From NCBI GenBank assembly GCA_965214915.1, contig CBDCCP010000001.1:930001-994000 (forward strand): DNA of 64,000 nt. Reading direction: 5' to 3'. Positions within the stretch are counted from its first letter, which is position 1. Every line of letters begins with the position of its first letter. This stretch comes from CATQHP01 sp965214915. GTDB taxonomy: Bacteria; Acidobacteriota; Terriglobia; Bryobacterales; UBA6623. Position numbers and translations under genes: made by a program. The notes below the pieces were generated by a model, which worked only from the letters and a program-made list of their open reading frames with translations, was not told the DNA's origin and searched no databases. Of the stretch, positions 17,662-26,588 are shown piece after piece.

Positions 17662-19617
17662 ATGAGCAAGTACTACCTGACAACGCCGATCTATTACGTC
17701 AACGCGACGCCTCATATCGGCCACGCCTATACGACAATCGTCGCCGATACCATCAAGCGCTTCCGCCGCATGATGGGCGACGAAGCCTATCTGACCACCG
17801 GCGCCGACGAGCACGGCCAGAAGGTCGAAAAATCGGCCGCGGCCGCCGGCCTGACCCCGCGGGAGTTCACCGATCGTGTCTCGGCGGCGTTCCGCGCCGA
17901 GTGGAAAGAGCTCGGCCTCGAATACGATTTTTACCGCCGGACGACCGATCCCAGACACGCCAGGGCCGTCCAGGAGATCTTCTCGCGCTGCCTGGCAAAC
18001 GGAGCGATCTACAAAGATTCGTACACGGGCAAATATCACATCGGCGACGAAGCGTTCGTGACCGACGAGGAAGCCGCACAGGCCGACCCGGCCATGATTA
18101 CGACCGTCACCGAAGAGAACTATTTCTTCAAGCTGTCGGAGTACCGTGACAAGCTCATCGAGCTTTATGAATCGCAGCCGGATTTCATCCGCCCCGAATC
18201 GCGGCGCAACGAAGTTCTTTCTTTTGTGCGCGGCGGCTTGAAAGACCTTTCGATCAGCCGCTCGACGCTGAAATGGGGCATTCCGCTGCCGAACGATCCG
18301 GCGCATGTCTTTTATGTCTGGTTCGATGCGCTTTCGACTTACATGAGCGCGGTCGGCTACGGCGAAGCGGGCGAAGCCCGCAAGCGTTGGGAGAAATTGT
18401 GGCCGGTCGACGTTCATCTGGTCGGCAAGGAGATCGTCCGTTTCCACGCCGTTTACTGGCCTGCTTTCCTGATGGCGGCTGAGTTGCCGCTGCCGAAGCA
18501 GGTTTGGGCGCACGGTCTGCTCATCTTCCAGGGCGGGAAGATGTCGAAGTCCAAGGGCAATATCGTCAGAGCGCGGCCGATCGACAAGGTTGTCGGCATC
18601 GAAGGCTTGCGCTATTACCTGCTGCGCGAGATCGTTTTCGGGCAGGACGGCAACTTTTCTTTCGAAGCGCTGGTGAGGCGCTACAACTCCGATCTGGCCA
18701 ACGGCGTCGGCAACCTGGCCGGCCGCACGGCGGCGATGATCGCCAAGTTCCACGGCGGCGTCGTCCCTGAAGCCGCGGCCGGCGGCGGCTTGCAGGCATT
18801 GGCGGACGAGACGATCGAAAAGGCCGCAGCACACTACGAGAAGTTCGAGTTCTCGCGGGCGCTCGAAGCGATTTGGGCCTTGTTCGCCGCGGTGGATAAA
18901 TACATTGTCGAAAACAAGCCCTGGGTTTTGGTGAAGGCACGGGACGAATCCTCCAAAGCGCAGCTTGCGGCGACGCTCTACAACTCCGCCGAAGCGCTGC
19001 GCATCGGCGCGGCGCTGGCGCATCCCGTGCTGCCGAAAGCCTCGCAGAAAATCTGGACGATGCTGGGCCTGACCGCCCCTCTGCGCGATTTCCGGTTGGC
19101 CGATCTCGCTTGGGGAGGAATCGAGCCGGGCGTGAAGCTCGGCAAGCAAGACGCCATTTTCCCTCGGCTGGATGTCGAGAAGGCGGTGAAACGGATGGAA
19201 GAGTTGGAACAGGAAGCGTTGCAGGAACAAGCCGCGATTCTCGGCAAGCCGGCCGCAGGCGAACCCGAAGCGGTTACGATCGACACGCCCGAAGCCGCCT
19301 TCGACGATTTCGTCAAAATCGATATGCGCGTCGGGCTGGTCAAGGCCGCCGAGAAGGTCCCCAAATCGAAGAAACTGCTCGCGCTCACCGTCGATATCGG
19401 GGAAGACGCGCCGCGTTCGATTTTGGCCGGCATTGCCGGCGCTTACGATCCCGAGGAACTGATCGGGCGCAAGGTTGCGATTGTCGCCAACTTGAAACCG
19501 CGCAAGATGATGGGCCGCATGTCGCAGGGCATGGTGGTCGCGGCGTCGGGCGACCACGGCCGCCCGTATCTGGTCGGCTTTCTGGAAGACGCGCCGGTCG
19601 GGGCTCGGTTGAGTTAG
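17662..19617 (+). CDS. metG: Methionyl-tRNA synthetase with C-terminal tRNA-binding domain
   Basis: A 651-residue class I synthetase that charges tRNA(Met). The HIGH motif appears as ATPHIGHAYTT near residue 16 and KMSKS as KMSKSKGN (Lys293). An OB-fold EMAP-II-like tRNA-binding domain occupies about residues 545-651 (DFVKIDMRVG start), supporting dimerisation. In the knuckle where most bacterial enzymes carry one or two CxxC zinc pairs, this protein reads KYHIGDEAFVTDEEA and lacks the cysteines. It is followed by tatD after 23 nt, a conserved neighbour in many bacteria. Confidence 0.95.
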   Translation: MSKYYLTTPIYYVNATPHIGHAYTTIVADTIKRFRRMMGDEAYLTTGADEHGQKVEKSAAAAGLTPREFTDRVSAAFRAEWKELGLEYDFYRRTTDPRHARAVQEIFSRCLANGAIYKDSYTGKYHIGDEAFVTDEEAAQADPAMITTVTEENYFFKLSEYRDKLIELYESQPDFIRPESRRNEVLSFVRGGLKDLSISRSTLKWGIPLPNDPAHVFYVWFDALSTYMSAVGYGEAGEARKRWEKLWPVDVHLVGKEIVRFHAVYWPAFLMAAELPLPKQVWAHGLLIFQGGKMSKSKGNIVRARPIDKVVGIEGLRYYLLREIVFGQDGNFSFEALVRRYNSDLANGVGNLAGRTAAMIAKFHGGVVPEAAAGGGLQALADETIEKAAAHYEKFEFSRALEAIWALFAAVDKYIVENKPWVLVKARDESSKAQLAATLYNSAEALRIGAALAHPVLPKASQKIWTMLGLTAPLRDFRLADLAWGGIEPGVKLGKQDAIFPRLDVEKAVKRMEELEQEALQEQAAILGKPAAGEPEAVTIDTPEAAFDDFVKIDMRVGLVKAAEKVPKSKKLLALTVDIGEDAPRSILAGIAGAYDPEELIGRKVAIVANLKPRKMMGRMSQGMVVAASGDHGRPYLVGFLEDAPVGARLS

Positions 19618-19640
19618 CGGCAGACTACTGCCGGCAGCCG

Positions 19641-20426
19641 ATGTTGGTCGATTCCCACTGCCACCTCGACGGCCCCGCCTTCGACACGGACCGCGCCGAG
19701 GTCATTGCGCGCGCCCGCGAGGCCGGAGTCGGCCGCCTGCTGGCGATCGGGACAGGCAACGGCCCTCCCGATCTTTGCTGTGCGCTGCGGCTCGCCGAGG
19801 AGTACGCGGGCGTTTCGGCAAGCGTGGGCGTGCATCCGCACGATGCGGCCAAATTCGAGCAATCGACCGGAGACGAAATCGCGGAGTTGTGCCTGCATCC
19901 GAAGGTCGTCGGCGTCGGCGAGATCGGCCTCGACTACCACTACGACAATTCGCCCCGCGAGGCGCAAAAAAGGGCGTTCATCGAGCAAATGGAGATCGCC
20001 GCCGAGCGGGCAATGCCGATCGTTATCCACGTGCGCGACGCGTGGGACGACACGCTTGCGCTGCTCGACGAGCACTGGAGCGCAACCGGGCTCGGCGGAA
20101 TCATGCATTGTTTCTCGGCGGGTTCCGAGCAGGCGGCGCGTTGCCTCGACATGGGCTTCCATATTTCTTTTGCCGGGATACTGACGTTCAGGCGGTCGGA
20201 GGAGTTGCGCGACACGGCGCGCTGGATTCCGCCGGACAGGCTTCTGGTCGAGACCGACGCGCCGTATCTGACCCCTGTTCCCTACCGCAAGATTCGGCGC
20301 AACGAACCGCGCTTCGTGGTCGAAACGGCGAAGAAGCTGGCTCATATCGTCGGTTGCAGCTTCGCCGAGATCGCCGAGCGGACAACTGCAAATTTCGACA
20401 GATTATTCCCCGGCGCGCGGGGATGA
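19641..20426 (+). CDS. tatD: TatD-family metal-dependent deoxyribonuclease
   Basis: A 261-residue TatD hydrolase, a cytosolic 3'-5' DNase/RNase. Metal ligands are visible in the N-terminal DSHCHLD motif, in GEIGLDYHYD (Glu), in IVIHVRDAWDD (His), in GIMHCFSAG (His), and in VETDAPYLTP (Asp) near the C-terminus. The length is normal for the family. The ATG is chosen because the longer frame lies inside metG. It is in a metG-tatD pair and converges on the DNA methylase gene. Confidence 0.92.
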   Translation: MLVDSHCHLDGPAFDTDRAEVIARAREAGVGRLLAIGTGNGPPDLCCALRLAEEYAGVSASVGVHPHDAAKFEQSTGDEIAELCLHPKVVGVGEIGLDYHYDNSPREAQKRAFIEQMEIAAERAMPIVIHVRDAWDDTLALLDEHWSATGLGGIMHCFSAGSEQAARCLDMGFHISFAGILTFRRSEELRDTARWIPPDRLLVETDAPYLTPVPYRKIRRNEPRFVVETAKKLAHIVGCSFAEIAERTTANFDRLFPGARG

Positions 20427-20489
20427 CGGCCCGAACCGGACAGTTGGTTTGGGATAGCCGGCCGTTTGGTTTGAGACGCCGTTGCCGTT

Positions 20490-21614
20490 TTACCTCCTTT
20501 CGACCAAGAAGAGTTGCTCGGTTACGTGAATGGGGCGGTTCTGGAAGCTCCTGCTGCCGCGGAAGGCGTTGTATGGCGTCTCGACGACCTCCACCGAGCC
20601 CGCTTTGTCGAGCATGGCGCGCATTTCGGCAGGCCGGATGAAGCCTTCGTTGTTGAACGAGATGAGCAGAAACCGCGCGTCGATATGTTGCGCAAGATCG
20701 GCCATCAGCCTGAGCGACTCCGCCCGCACGTTGTAACCCGATCGCCGCCAGTCCGCGGGGATGCCCGAAACCCGGCTGATGCGTACGGGGCGCTCATAGC
20801 GGGCGAGCAGGTTCAGCATGAAGTAGTTCGATCCGTAAGGGTGCTGATTGTACGGCGGATCGAGATAGGCAAGGTCCAGGTCCGCAACTCGCCGCGCGGC
20901 GGCGTTGGCGTCCTCCGACAGCACTTCGTAGTCGCACTCGAAATTGCTGAAGATGGGGAGATGGAGAACGATGTCTCCCAGGATGCGCAACAGCGCATCC
21001 GATCCGCTCCCGCCGAACTGACCGATCCCGGTCTGTCGGTTCTTGTAGAAACCCTTGAAAACGCCCGCTGTGTTGGCGTGAATAGACGCTTCGTTCAGCA
21101 AGGGCGCCAGCAGGAAGTCGCGCATGTTGCGCGGCGCTTCTTCGATCATTCTGCGGTAGTTGTCCAGTCGCCGGGCGTTGCTCTTGGTGTAGAAAACCCT
21201 GTCTTCCTTAGCGATGCATGACTCGTCGCGGGGCGCATACATTTCTTCGATGAATCCCGCGGGAAGGGGCTCGGTCAGCACGCGCGCGTTCAAGTCGCGT
21301 ACGATTTCGCTCAGCAAACGGATATCGATTTCGCTGCGGTTGGCGAGATAGCACCGTCCTATGACCGCCGCGTAGTCCTCCAGATCGTTGCTGACGAGCA
21401 GCGACGCGTGGCCCTTGAGCAAGCGGGACACGGCGCCGGATCCGCTGAAGACATCGAAGCAGCGCAGGCGGTCCTTGCCCAGGCGGCGCTTGACGCGCGC
21501 GACGACACTGCCGATGCGGCCCAGCAGCGCGCGCTTGTTGCCGATGTATGTGAGCAACTGCTGCGAGAGGTAGTCGGGGTCTTCCGCAACCGGCGCGCCG
21601 GCCCGGAACGTCAT
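20490..21614 (-). CDS. D12-class N6-adenine DNA methyltransferase (orphan)
   Basis: A 374-residue adenine-specific DNA methylase of the D12/alpha class. The N-terminal SAM site is YIGNKRALL followed by CFDVFSGSGAVSR (FxGxG-type), and the catalytic motif is DPPYNQHPYGSNY (motif IV). The central about 120 residues form the target-recognition region. The start is tentative, since only a weak ribosome site precedes the ATG. No restriction endonuclease or specificity gene is adjacent, so it looks like a solitary methylase used for regulation or as a remnant of a restriction system. It sits 14 nt downstream of the oligogalacturonate lyase gene on the same strand. Confidence 0.8.
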   Translation of the reverse strand: MTFRAGAPVAEDPDYLSQQLLTYIGNKRALLGRIGSVVARVKRRLGKDRLRCFDVFSGSGAVSRLLKGHASLLVSNDLEDYAAVIGRCYLANRSEIDIRLLSEIVRDLNARVLTEPLPAGFIEEMYAPRDESCIAKEDRVFYTKSNARRLDNYRRMIEEAPRNMRDFLLAPLLNEASIHANTAGVFKGFYKNRQTGIGQFGGSGSDALLRILGDIVLHLPIFSNFECDYEVLSEDANAAARRVADLDLAYLDPPYNQHPYGSNYFMLNLLARYERPVRISRVSGIPADWRRSGYNVRAESLRLMADLAQHIDARFLLISFNNEGFIRPAEMRAMLDKAGSVEVVETPYNAFRGSRSFQNRPIHVTEQLFLVERR

Positions 21615-21628
21615 CTGGCGCTGCCGGC

Positions 21629-22771
21629 TCACTCGCCCTTTCTTGCTCCCGGCGCCCCGTCCGGAATTTCGGCGACATAGACCTGCGCACAGCCGTCGCG
21701 GTCGCTGGCGAACGCGACCATCGTTTCGTCGGGCGAGAACGACGGGTGCGGGTGGGTCCACTGCGGACCGTAAACGGAGTCGGCCGCCATTTCCATCCAG
21801 CTCAGGGACTTCGCTTTTTCCGCTGCGCTGCGGGCCGCCTGCCAATCCGCGGCGACGGCGTAGCGCGATGTCCTCCACTGACTGCCTTGCGACGTTGCTT
21901 GCGGGTAGCAGATCGTCTCCCGCGACCCATCGGCAACGTCAACCAGTTGCAGGCCGATATCGGGATGAACGGTGTCGCAGAGAATCTTGGTTCCACAACG
22001 GTTCGGCGTGATGTGCCAGGCGTTGAACTCGGCGATGGTTGCGATGCGTCGGCTGTTCCAGTCCATTCGCTTGAGCGCGCGGGGCCAGACGGTAAAGACC
22101 AGGTCCGACGACGCCCCCAGAAAAGTCTCGTGGACGATGAACTCGTCGTTGTCGTGCTCGTAGAGGCATTCCAGTCCGCTGCCGTCGGTGCGCACGCGGT
22201 GCATGCGCGGCGCGGGATCCGCGGCGAACTCGATCCACTCGGGATCGACCGGGTTGAATTGAGGATGAATGATCGTTCGCGGAAAGGGGATGAATCGGGT
22301 TTCCGTGCTGCCGATGGCGCCGAGCGCCAAGCCCCACTCGTCGCCGCGCTTGCAGGCGGCGACGAACCAATCGCCGAGCGGAGTCAGCGAGCATTCGCCG
22401 AGTTGGCCGCCGAATGAAGCGATTTCGACTTCTTCCAGGGTGTCGCGGTCGAGACGCCAAACGCTCCCTGTCCGCACGAAAAAAATGCTGTCGTCCGGCG
22501 CAATCGTGGGCGAGAAGGGATGAATCGCCTGATCGCAGGTAAGCTGCCGTATCTCGCCGTCGGGAAACCCGACTTCGAATAATTGCGCGCTTCCGGTACG
22601 GTAACTCGTGAAAATCAGCGCGCGTTGATCCGCCGTGAACGACGACTGCAAAAAATACGTCGGGTGGTTGATCGAAGGATGATTCGTGAGCCGATGGACG
22701 ACGGCCCCGGTGCGCTCGTCGACCGAACGCGAGTATTCCGAGGGGAAGGTCGCTCCTTTGTGACAAGGCAT
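21629..22771 (-). CDS. Oligogalacturonate lyase-family beta-propeller (PL22-like)
   Basis: A 380-residue seven-bladed propeller protein resembling oligogalacturonide lyases, which cleave pectin-derived oligomers to 4-deoxy-ketouronates. Recognisable phrases are RTGAVVHRLTNHPSINHPTYFLQSSF-type blade 1 wording, HPQFNPVDPEWIEF, and YEHDNDEFIVHETFLGASSD, where the metal-binding His cluster of the family lies. There is no signal peptide, fitting a cytoplasmic enzyme. TolB-like WD40 proteins share the blade pattern, but the NPVDP and HE motifs favour PL22. Its start codon abuts the repeat element described upstream. Confidence 0.75.
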   Translation of the reverse strand: MPCHKGATFPSEYSRSVDERTGAVVHRLTNHPSINHPTYFLQSSFTADQRALIFTSYRTGSAQLFEVGFPDGEIRQLTCDQAIHPFSPTIAPDDSIFFVRTGSVWRLDRDTLEEVEIASFGGQLGECSLTPLGDWFVAACKRGDEWGLALGAIGSTETRFIPFPRTIIHPQFNPVDPEWIEFAADPAPRMHRVRTDGSGLECLYEHDNDEFIVHETFLGASSDLVFTVWPRALKRMDWNSRRIATIAEFNAWHITPNRCGTKILCDTVHPDIGLQLVDVADGSRETICYPQATSQGSQWRTSRYAVAADWQAARSAAEKAKSLSWMEMAADSVYGPQWTHPHPSFSPDETMVAFASDRDGCAQVYVAEIPDGAPGARKGE

Positions 22772-22776
22772 CGTTC

Positions 22777-23061
22777 AACAGTCCGTGGTAAAAGCGCCGT
22801 GGGCGGCGCGGCGGGCTCCTGTGGTCGTTCGACGAGAAGTGAGGAGGGAGGCGATCCGAGAGATCGTCCCCGACTGTCTTTTCGGCCCGCGCAAGCGGCG
22901 ACGAAGTCGACGGCCGCAAATGGCCGCCGCCCGAAGGGTTACGCGCCCCTGCCTGCTTGCCGGGCGGACAGCAAGGCGCCGAGTTCTTTGAGAGCTTCCC
23001 CGATACTGCATCGGTCCCCGGGCGCGTAACGACGCTTGCGTGACTTTTACCACGGGCTGTT
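22777..23061. repeat. Structured 285-bp intergenic element with terminal and internal inverted repeats
   Basis: The segment between the lyase and phosphatase genes is bounded by an inverted repeat of 18 bp with one mismatch (22777-22794 and 23044-23061; core CCGTGGTAAAAG). It contains a perfect 11-bp inverted repeat, GTTACGCGCCC / GGGCGCGTAAC (22938-22948 and 23020-23030). Inside that are small hairpins, for example CCGAT/ATCGG (23000-23014). Its left 60 bp recur elsewhere in the window. Open frames across it are low-complexity Arg-rich and not credible. It may be a non-autonomous mobile (MITE-like) element or a structured RNA gene. No target-site duplication is evident. Confidence 0.6.
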
Positions 23062-24682
23062 ACTGCAGCGCTTCCGAGAGAATGCGCGTGTCGGGCTCCT
23101 TCGCCATTTTGAGGCGCAGCATCTTGGCCAGAGTCGGGGCGATGTCTTCGGGGCCCGCCTGCCGGGCGTAATTCCCGCGGCGGATCCCTGCGCCGTACAG
23201 CAGCACGGGAACCTCGCGGTCGTAGGGATAGGCAGAGCCGTGGCCGGTGCCGCGCGCGCCGCCGACATGGACGAATTCGTTGAAGCGGACGATGACGTGC
23301 GGCGAGCGGCGCTTGAAATACGCATTGGCGAAGAGCCTTGTCATTTCCGGAGCGCGACCGGAGGCGTTGGCCAGCTCCGACGCAGTGTACACGCCGGCAA
23401 CGAGCGGATGCCGTCGAAGCCGCTCTGCCAGAAACTCTTCCGCCTCGGCCCGCTTGACCGCGCCGTTGCGAAACGCCGGCAGGCGCCAGTAGAGGCGGTT
23501 GCCGCTCGCGTTGGCAACCAGGTCGGGAGCATCGGGGAAACGCTGCTTGAGCGCGTCCCGCGCACGCTGCCAGAACTCGTCGGGGTCCACGCGGCGCGCC
23601 GCGGCGCCGCGGCGCTGCAACTCTTCGACCAGCGGCAAGGCGCCGTGGTCGGCGGTCAGCGCCACTACGGTTTTCTCGATCCCCACCCGGCGGTCGATCG
23701 CCGCCAGCAGATCGGCCAGCAGACGGTCGAGGCGCAGGTTTTGATCCATCGCTTCCTGACTGTAGGGGCCGTAGCGATGGCCGATATGATCCGTTCCGGA
23801 GAAGCCGACGGCCAACAGGTCGGGTTCTCCGTCCGTGCCCAACTCGCCGGAGTCGAGCGCCGCGAGCGCGGCTTGCAGCGTCAATGCGTCGGCAAACGGC
23901 GTCGGCCGAATTTGCGATTCGATGTCTTCTTGCGGCAGCGCATGGGGAAACGTTACGGTTTTGCCGTCGGCTTCGGTCGGAAAGGCGTCTTCGCGCGCGA
24001 GTTTCTCGTAGAGCGATTGGTCTTCAAGGAGCCGCTCCCAGACCTTTCCGGCATACGCCGCGGCCGGTTGGGACGCGTTGAGAACGGCGAGCCATTCCGG
24101 CAGGCCGTTCTTGTAATACGACGACGTGACAAAACAACCGCACTGATCGGAATACCAGAACGCTCCGTCGGCGCCGCGGCCGGCCAGCAGCAGCGCGGAG
24201 CGGTCTTTGAACGAGAACGCATAGACTTTCGAGCCGCCGTGCTTGCGCTTGAGCAGATCGCCGAGAGTGTCCGCGAGCAGCGGCCTGGGGGAGGCGCGCC
24301 GTCCGGGGCCGCCGACCGCGGCGTATTGGTCATCGGCAATGCAATTGACGACGGCGTCGCGGGTCGCGTCGTACCAGGAGTTGCCGATCATGCCGTGCGA
24401 GGCGGGATGCAGACCGGTCGAGACGGAGGCGTGGCCCGCCGCCGTATGGGTCGATGCGTGCCTGTAGGCCGAGTTCGTAAAGTGCGCGCCGTTGCCGAGC
24501 AGCGTTTTGAAACCGCCCTCGTACAGCTCGGAAAAGCGGGTCAAATAATCGGAACGAAGCTGGTCCACGACGATGACGACGGCCAGCCGCGGAGGCGGCG
24601 GCAGGCCGCGGAACGAAACGATCGACAACGCGGCCGCCGCGGAAATTATCAGCCAGGAAGCCGGGAATGCGTATTTCCTCAT
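23060..24682 (-). CDS. PafA-like alkaline phosphatase-superfamily enzyme, exported
   Basis: A 540-residue type I phosphodiesterase/nucleotide pyrophosphatase-fold protein. An N-terminal signal or anchor segment (residues 8-23) sends it to the periplasm or membrane. The metal site begins at VIVVDQLRSDYL (Asp40). The nucleophile region is HTAAGHASVSTG (Thr80). Later ligands are in GFSGTDHIGHRYGP and LTADHGALP, and the last His in GARGTGHGS, matching PafA-type phosphomonoesterases that release phosphate from organic phosphate esters. Its start overlaps the DUF2007 stop by 4 nt; its stop lies within the right arm of the structured repeat. Confidence 0.87.
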   Translation of the reverse strand: MRKYAFPASWLIISAAAALSIVSFRGLPPPPRLAVVIVVDQLRSDYLTRFSELYEGGFKTLLGNGAHFTNSAYRHASTHTAAGHASVSTGLHPASHGMIGNSWYDATRDAVVNCIADDQYAAVGGPGRRASPRPLLADTLGDLLKRKHGGSKVYAFSFKDRSALLLAGRGADGAFWYSDQCGCFVTSSYYKNGLPEWLAVLNASQPAAAYAGKVWERLLEDQSLYEKLAREDAFPTEADGKTVTFPHALPQEDIESQIRPTPFADALTLQAALAALDSGELGTDGEPDLLAVGFSGTDHIGHRYGPYSQEAMDQNLRLDRLLADLLAAIDRRVGIEKTVVALTADHGALPLVEELQRRGAAARRVDPDEFWQRARDALKQRFPDAPDLVANASGNRLYWRLPAFRNGAVKRAEAEEFLAERLRRHPLVAGVYTASELANASGRAPEMTRLFANAYFKRRSPHVIVRFNEFVHVGGARGTGHGSAYPYDREVPVLLYGAGIRRGNYARQAGPEDIAPTLAKMLRLKMAKEPDTRILSEALQ

Positions 24683-24945
24683 GAGTTTTCAAGCTCCGGG
24701 GGGCCGTCGCTTGCGGATGCCGGCGGAACATATTCGATAAGCTCCAAAGCGTCGGCCTCGTACTCGGAAGTGACCTTGATCGACACTTTGCCGACCGGTT
24801 GTTGGACAACGTTTTCCCGCACCAGCCAAGCAGGGATTCCCGCGGAGGCGAGCAGCGAATAAATCACCTCGGCTTCGACGGTCGCGAGATGGCTGCGCGA
24901 GGAAAAAACCGTTACGAGCTCGTCGTCGATAGGGTCTTCAGGCAT
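24679..24945 (-). CDS. DUF2007 domain protein
   Basis: An 88-residue soluble protein matching the DUF2007 (putative signal-transducing) pattern: a ferredoxin-like fold beginning ELVTVFSSRSHLATVEAEVIYSLLASAGIPAWL, then a VKVTSEYEADALELI ending. The residues after 70 are a disordered Pro/Ser tail. Function is unknown for the family. It is translationally coupled to the phosphatase gene (stop and start overlap by 4 nt). I see no metal-binding motif. Confidence 0.8.
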   Translation of the reverse strand: MPEDPIDDELVTVFSSRSHLATVEAEVIYSLLASAGIPAWLVRENVVQQPVGKVSIKVTSEYEADALELIEYVPPASASDGPPELENS

Positions 24946-25067
24946 CGGACGGTTGCGTCAGTTTATCAAATCGGCGTGAAAATTCCCGGCCGGGGGGCCG
25001 CAGGCGCCTGCACAAACCCCGCGTTCGCCGCGCCTGCGCCATAATAAGGGGCGCAAAGGAGTTGAAG

Positions 25068-25892
25068 ATGAGCTTTCGATTATTGACCGCGGGCCTCGCG
25101 GCCGCCCTGTTGGCGCTGTTTGCGGCAGACGCTCCGAAAAAGTACCCGACCGGATACACGGACACCGAGTTCTTACCGGGCGGCAAGTGGCGGGTGCATG
25201 ACGACTCTCGGCCGCGGCCGCCGGTCGTCACTCCCGGAACCGCAAGCACGCCGGAACGGCCGGGCAAAGCTCCGTCCGATGCCGTCGTTCTGTTCGACGG
25301 AACCGATCTTTCCCATTGGCTGCAGCGCAAACGCGGCGGCGGCGCGCTCCCGCCGGCCTGGAAGGTCGAGAACGGCTATATGGAGATCGTGCCCAAAACC
25401 GGCAGCCACTTCACGAAGGAGAAGTTCGGAGACGTCCAACTGCACATCGAGTGGGCAACTCCGGCGAAAGTCGAGCGCGTCAGCCAGGGACGGGGCAACT
25501 CGGGCGTGTTGTTCATGGGGCTTTACGAGATTCAGGTGCTCGATTCCTACGCCAATGTCTCCTACGCCGACGGGCAGGCGGGATCGATTTACGGCCAGTA
25601 CCCGCCGCTGGTCAACGCTTCCCGCAAGCCCGGCGAGTGGCAGGCTTACGACATCGTTTTCGAAGCGCCGCGGTTCGCAGACGGGAAACTCGCCAAACCG
25701 GCCTTCGTGACCGTGTTCCATAACGGAGTGCTGCTGCACAACCGCAAGCAAATGATGGGGCCGATGAGGCACAAAGTGGCGACGGAGTACCGGCCGCACG
25801 AGGCGGAGCTGCCGCTGCTGCTGCAGGCGCACGGCAATCCCATTCGCTATCGGAATATCTGGGCGCGCCGGCTGAATCTAACTTACCCTTAG
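25068..25892 (+). CDS. DUF1080 (3-keto-disaccharide hydrolase-like) exported protein
   Basis: A 274-residue secreted protein with an N-terminal signal peptide (about residues 1-20). A concanavalin-like beta-sandwich of the DUF1080 family follows: VVLFDGTDLSHWL, WKVENGYMEIVPKTGSHFTKEKFGDVQLHIEW, GNSGVLFMGLYEIQVLDSY, GEWQAYDIVFEAPRF and the terminal LLLQAHGNPIRYRNIWARRL. The family includes 3-keto-glycoside hydrolases and carbohydrate-binding proteins; activity here is inferred only. AAGGAG lies 7 nt before the ATG, and a CATAAT box at 25040-25045 could be the -10. Its last 15 nt overlap the cbiQ-type gene tail-to-tail. Confidence 0.85.
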   Translation: MSFRLLTAGLAAALLALFAADAPKKYPTGYTDTEFLPGGKWRVHDDSRPRPPVVTPGTASTPERPGKAPSDAVVLFDGTDLSHWLQRKRGGGALPPAWKVENGYMEIVPKTGSHFTKEKFGDVQLHIEWATPAKVERVSQGRGNSGVLFMGLYEIQVLDSYANVSYADGQAGSIYGQYPPLVNASRKPGEWQAYDIVFEAPRFADGKLAKPAFVTVFHNGVLLHNRKQMMGPMRHKVATEYRPHEAELPLLLQAHGNPIRYRNIWARRLNLTYP

Positions 25893-26588
25893 AACGACTG
25901 CTCCGAGCGGAACGCCGACGGCCAGCGCCCAATCCGACAGGGAAAACCGGCGGCGGTACAGGGTCGGGAAGTCGCCGTTGAAGCCGCGCAGGATCATCGC
26001 CGCCGTGACGCGCTCGGCGCGCTCCCAGCCGCGCACGAACACCATTGCAATCTGGTTCGCCCACAATCGAAAGCGCCCGTTGGCGGAGTTGCCTCCCGTG
26101 CGGCATTCGCGGGCCCGGGAAATGCGCCGCCATTCGTCGAGCAGGACGAACAGATAGCGGTACATCAGCGTGGTTGTCAGAACGAGGGAACGCGGCGCCC
26201 CGAGCGCGCCCACGGCGCGCAGCGTGTGGTCGACGGGCGTCGTCGCGGCCAGAGCCGCAAGCAGCAGGATGGCGGCATAGGCTTTGATCCCGACCGCATA
26301 CGCCAACACGTCTCCGTCGGGAAGCCCGGACAACAAAGGCAGAAGCGCCGCCATGACGATGAAAGGCGTGGCCGCCAGGCAGCGCTTGAGCAGATAGCGC
26401 AAGCCGACGGCGGCGCACAGAGCCAGCAGCAGAGCATAGCCGCCCGCTGCAAAAAACCGCGGCGTCGGTTCGGCGGGAAACGAGGAGACGGTCAGGATGG
26501 TCAGCAAGACCGCGCTGACCTTCGCTCTGGGGTCGAAAGGCGCCAGCGGAGAACCGGGCGCCGCTGTCTCGCTCTCAAGTCCCTTCAA
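25878..26588 (-). CDS. cbiQ: ECF transporter transmembrane (T) component, CbiQ/NikQ-like
   Basis: A 236-residue integral membrane protein with several hydrophobic helices between residues about 25 and 150. It has the signature region of EcfT/CbiQ proteins, LVLTTTLMYRYLFVLLDEWRRISRARECR, and a second Ala-Arg-Gly helix, FVRGWERAERVTAAMILRGF, the coupling helices that contact the ATPases. The start is uncertain: a TTG overlapping the upstream gene's stop gives normal family length, whereas the ATG further upstream would overlap that gene by more than 130 nt. It follows the L-like and CbiM genes; no ATPase gene follows. Confidence 0.82.
   Translation of the reverse strand: MKGLESETAAPGSPLAPFDPRAKVSAVLLTILTVSSFPAEPTPRFFAAGGYALLLALCAAVGLRYLLKRCLAATPFIVMAALLPLLSGLPDGDVLAYAVGIKAYAAILLLAALAATTPVDHTLRAVGALGAPRSLVLTTTLMYRYLFVLLDEWRRISRARECRTGGNSANGRFRLWANQIAMVFVRGWERAERVTAAMILRGFNGDFPTLYRRRFSLSDWALAVGVPLGAVVLRVS

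Noticed and set aside
22775..23053. Arg-rich open frame through the structured repeat element
   Set aside because: Low-complexity, no ribosome-binding site, and it simply reads through the inverted repeats.
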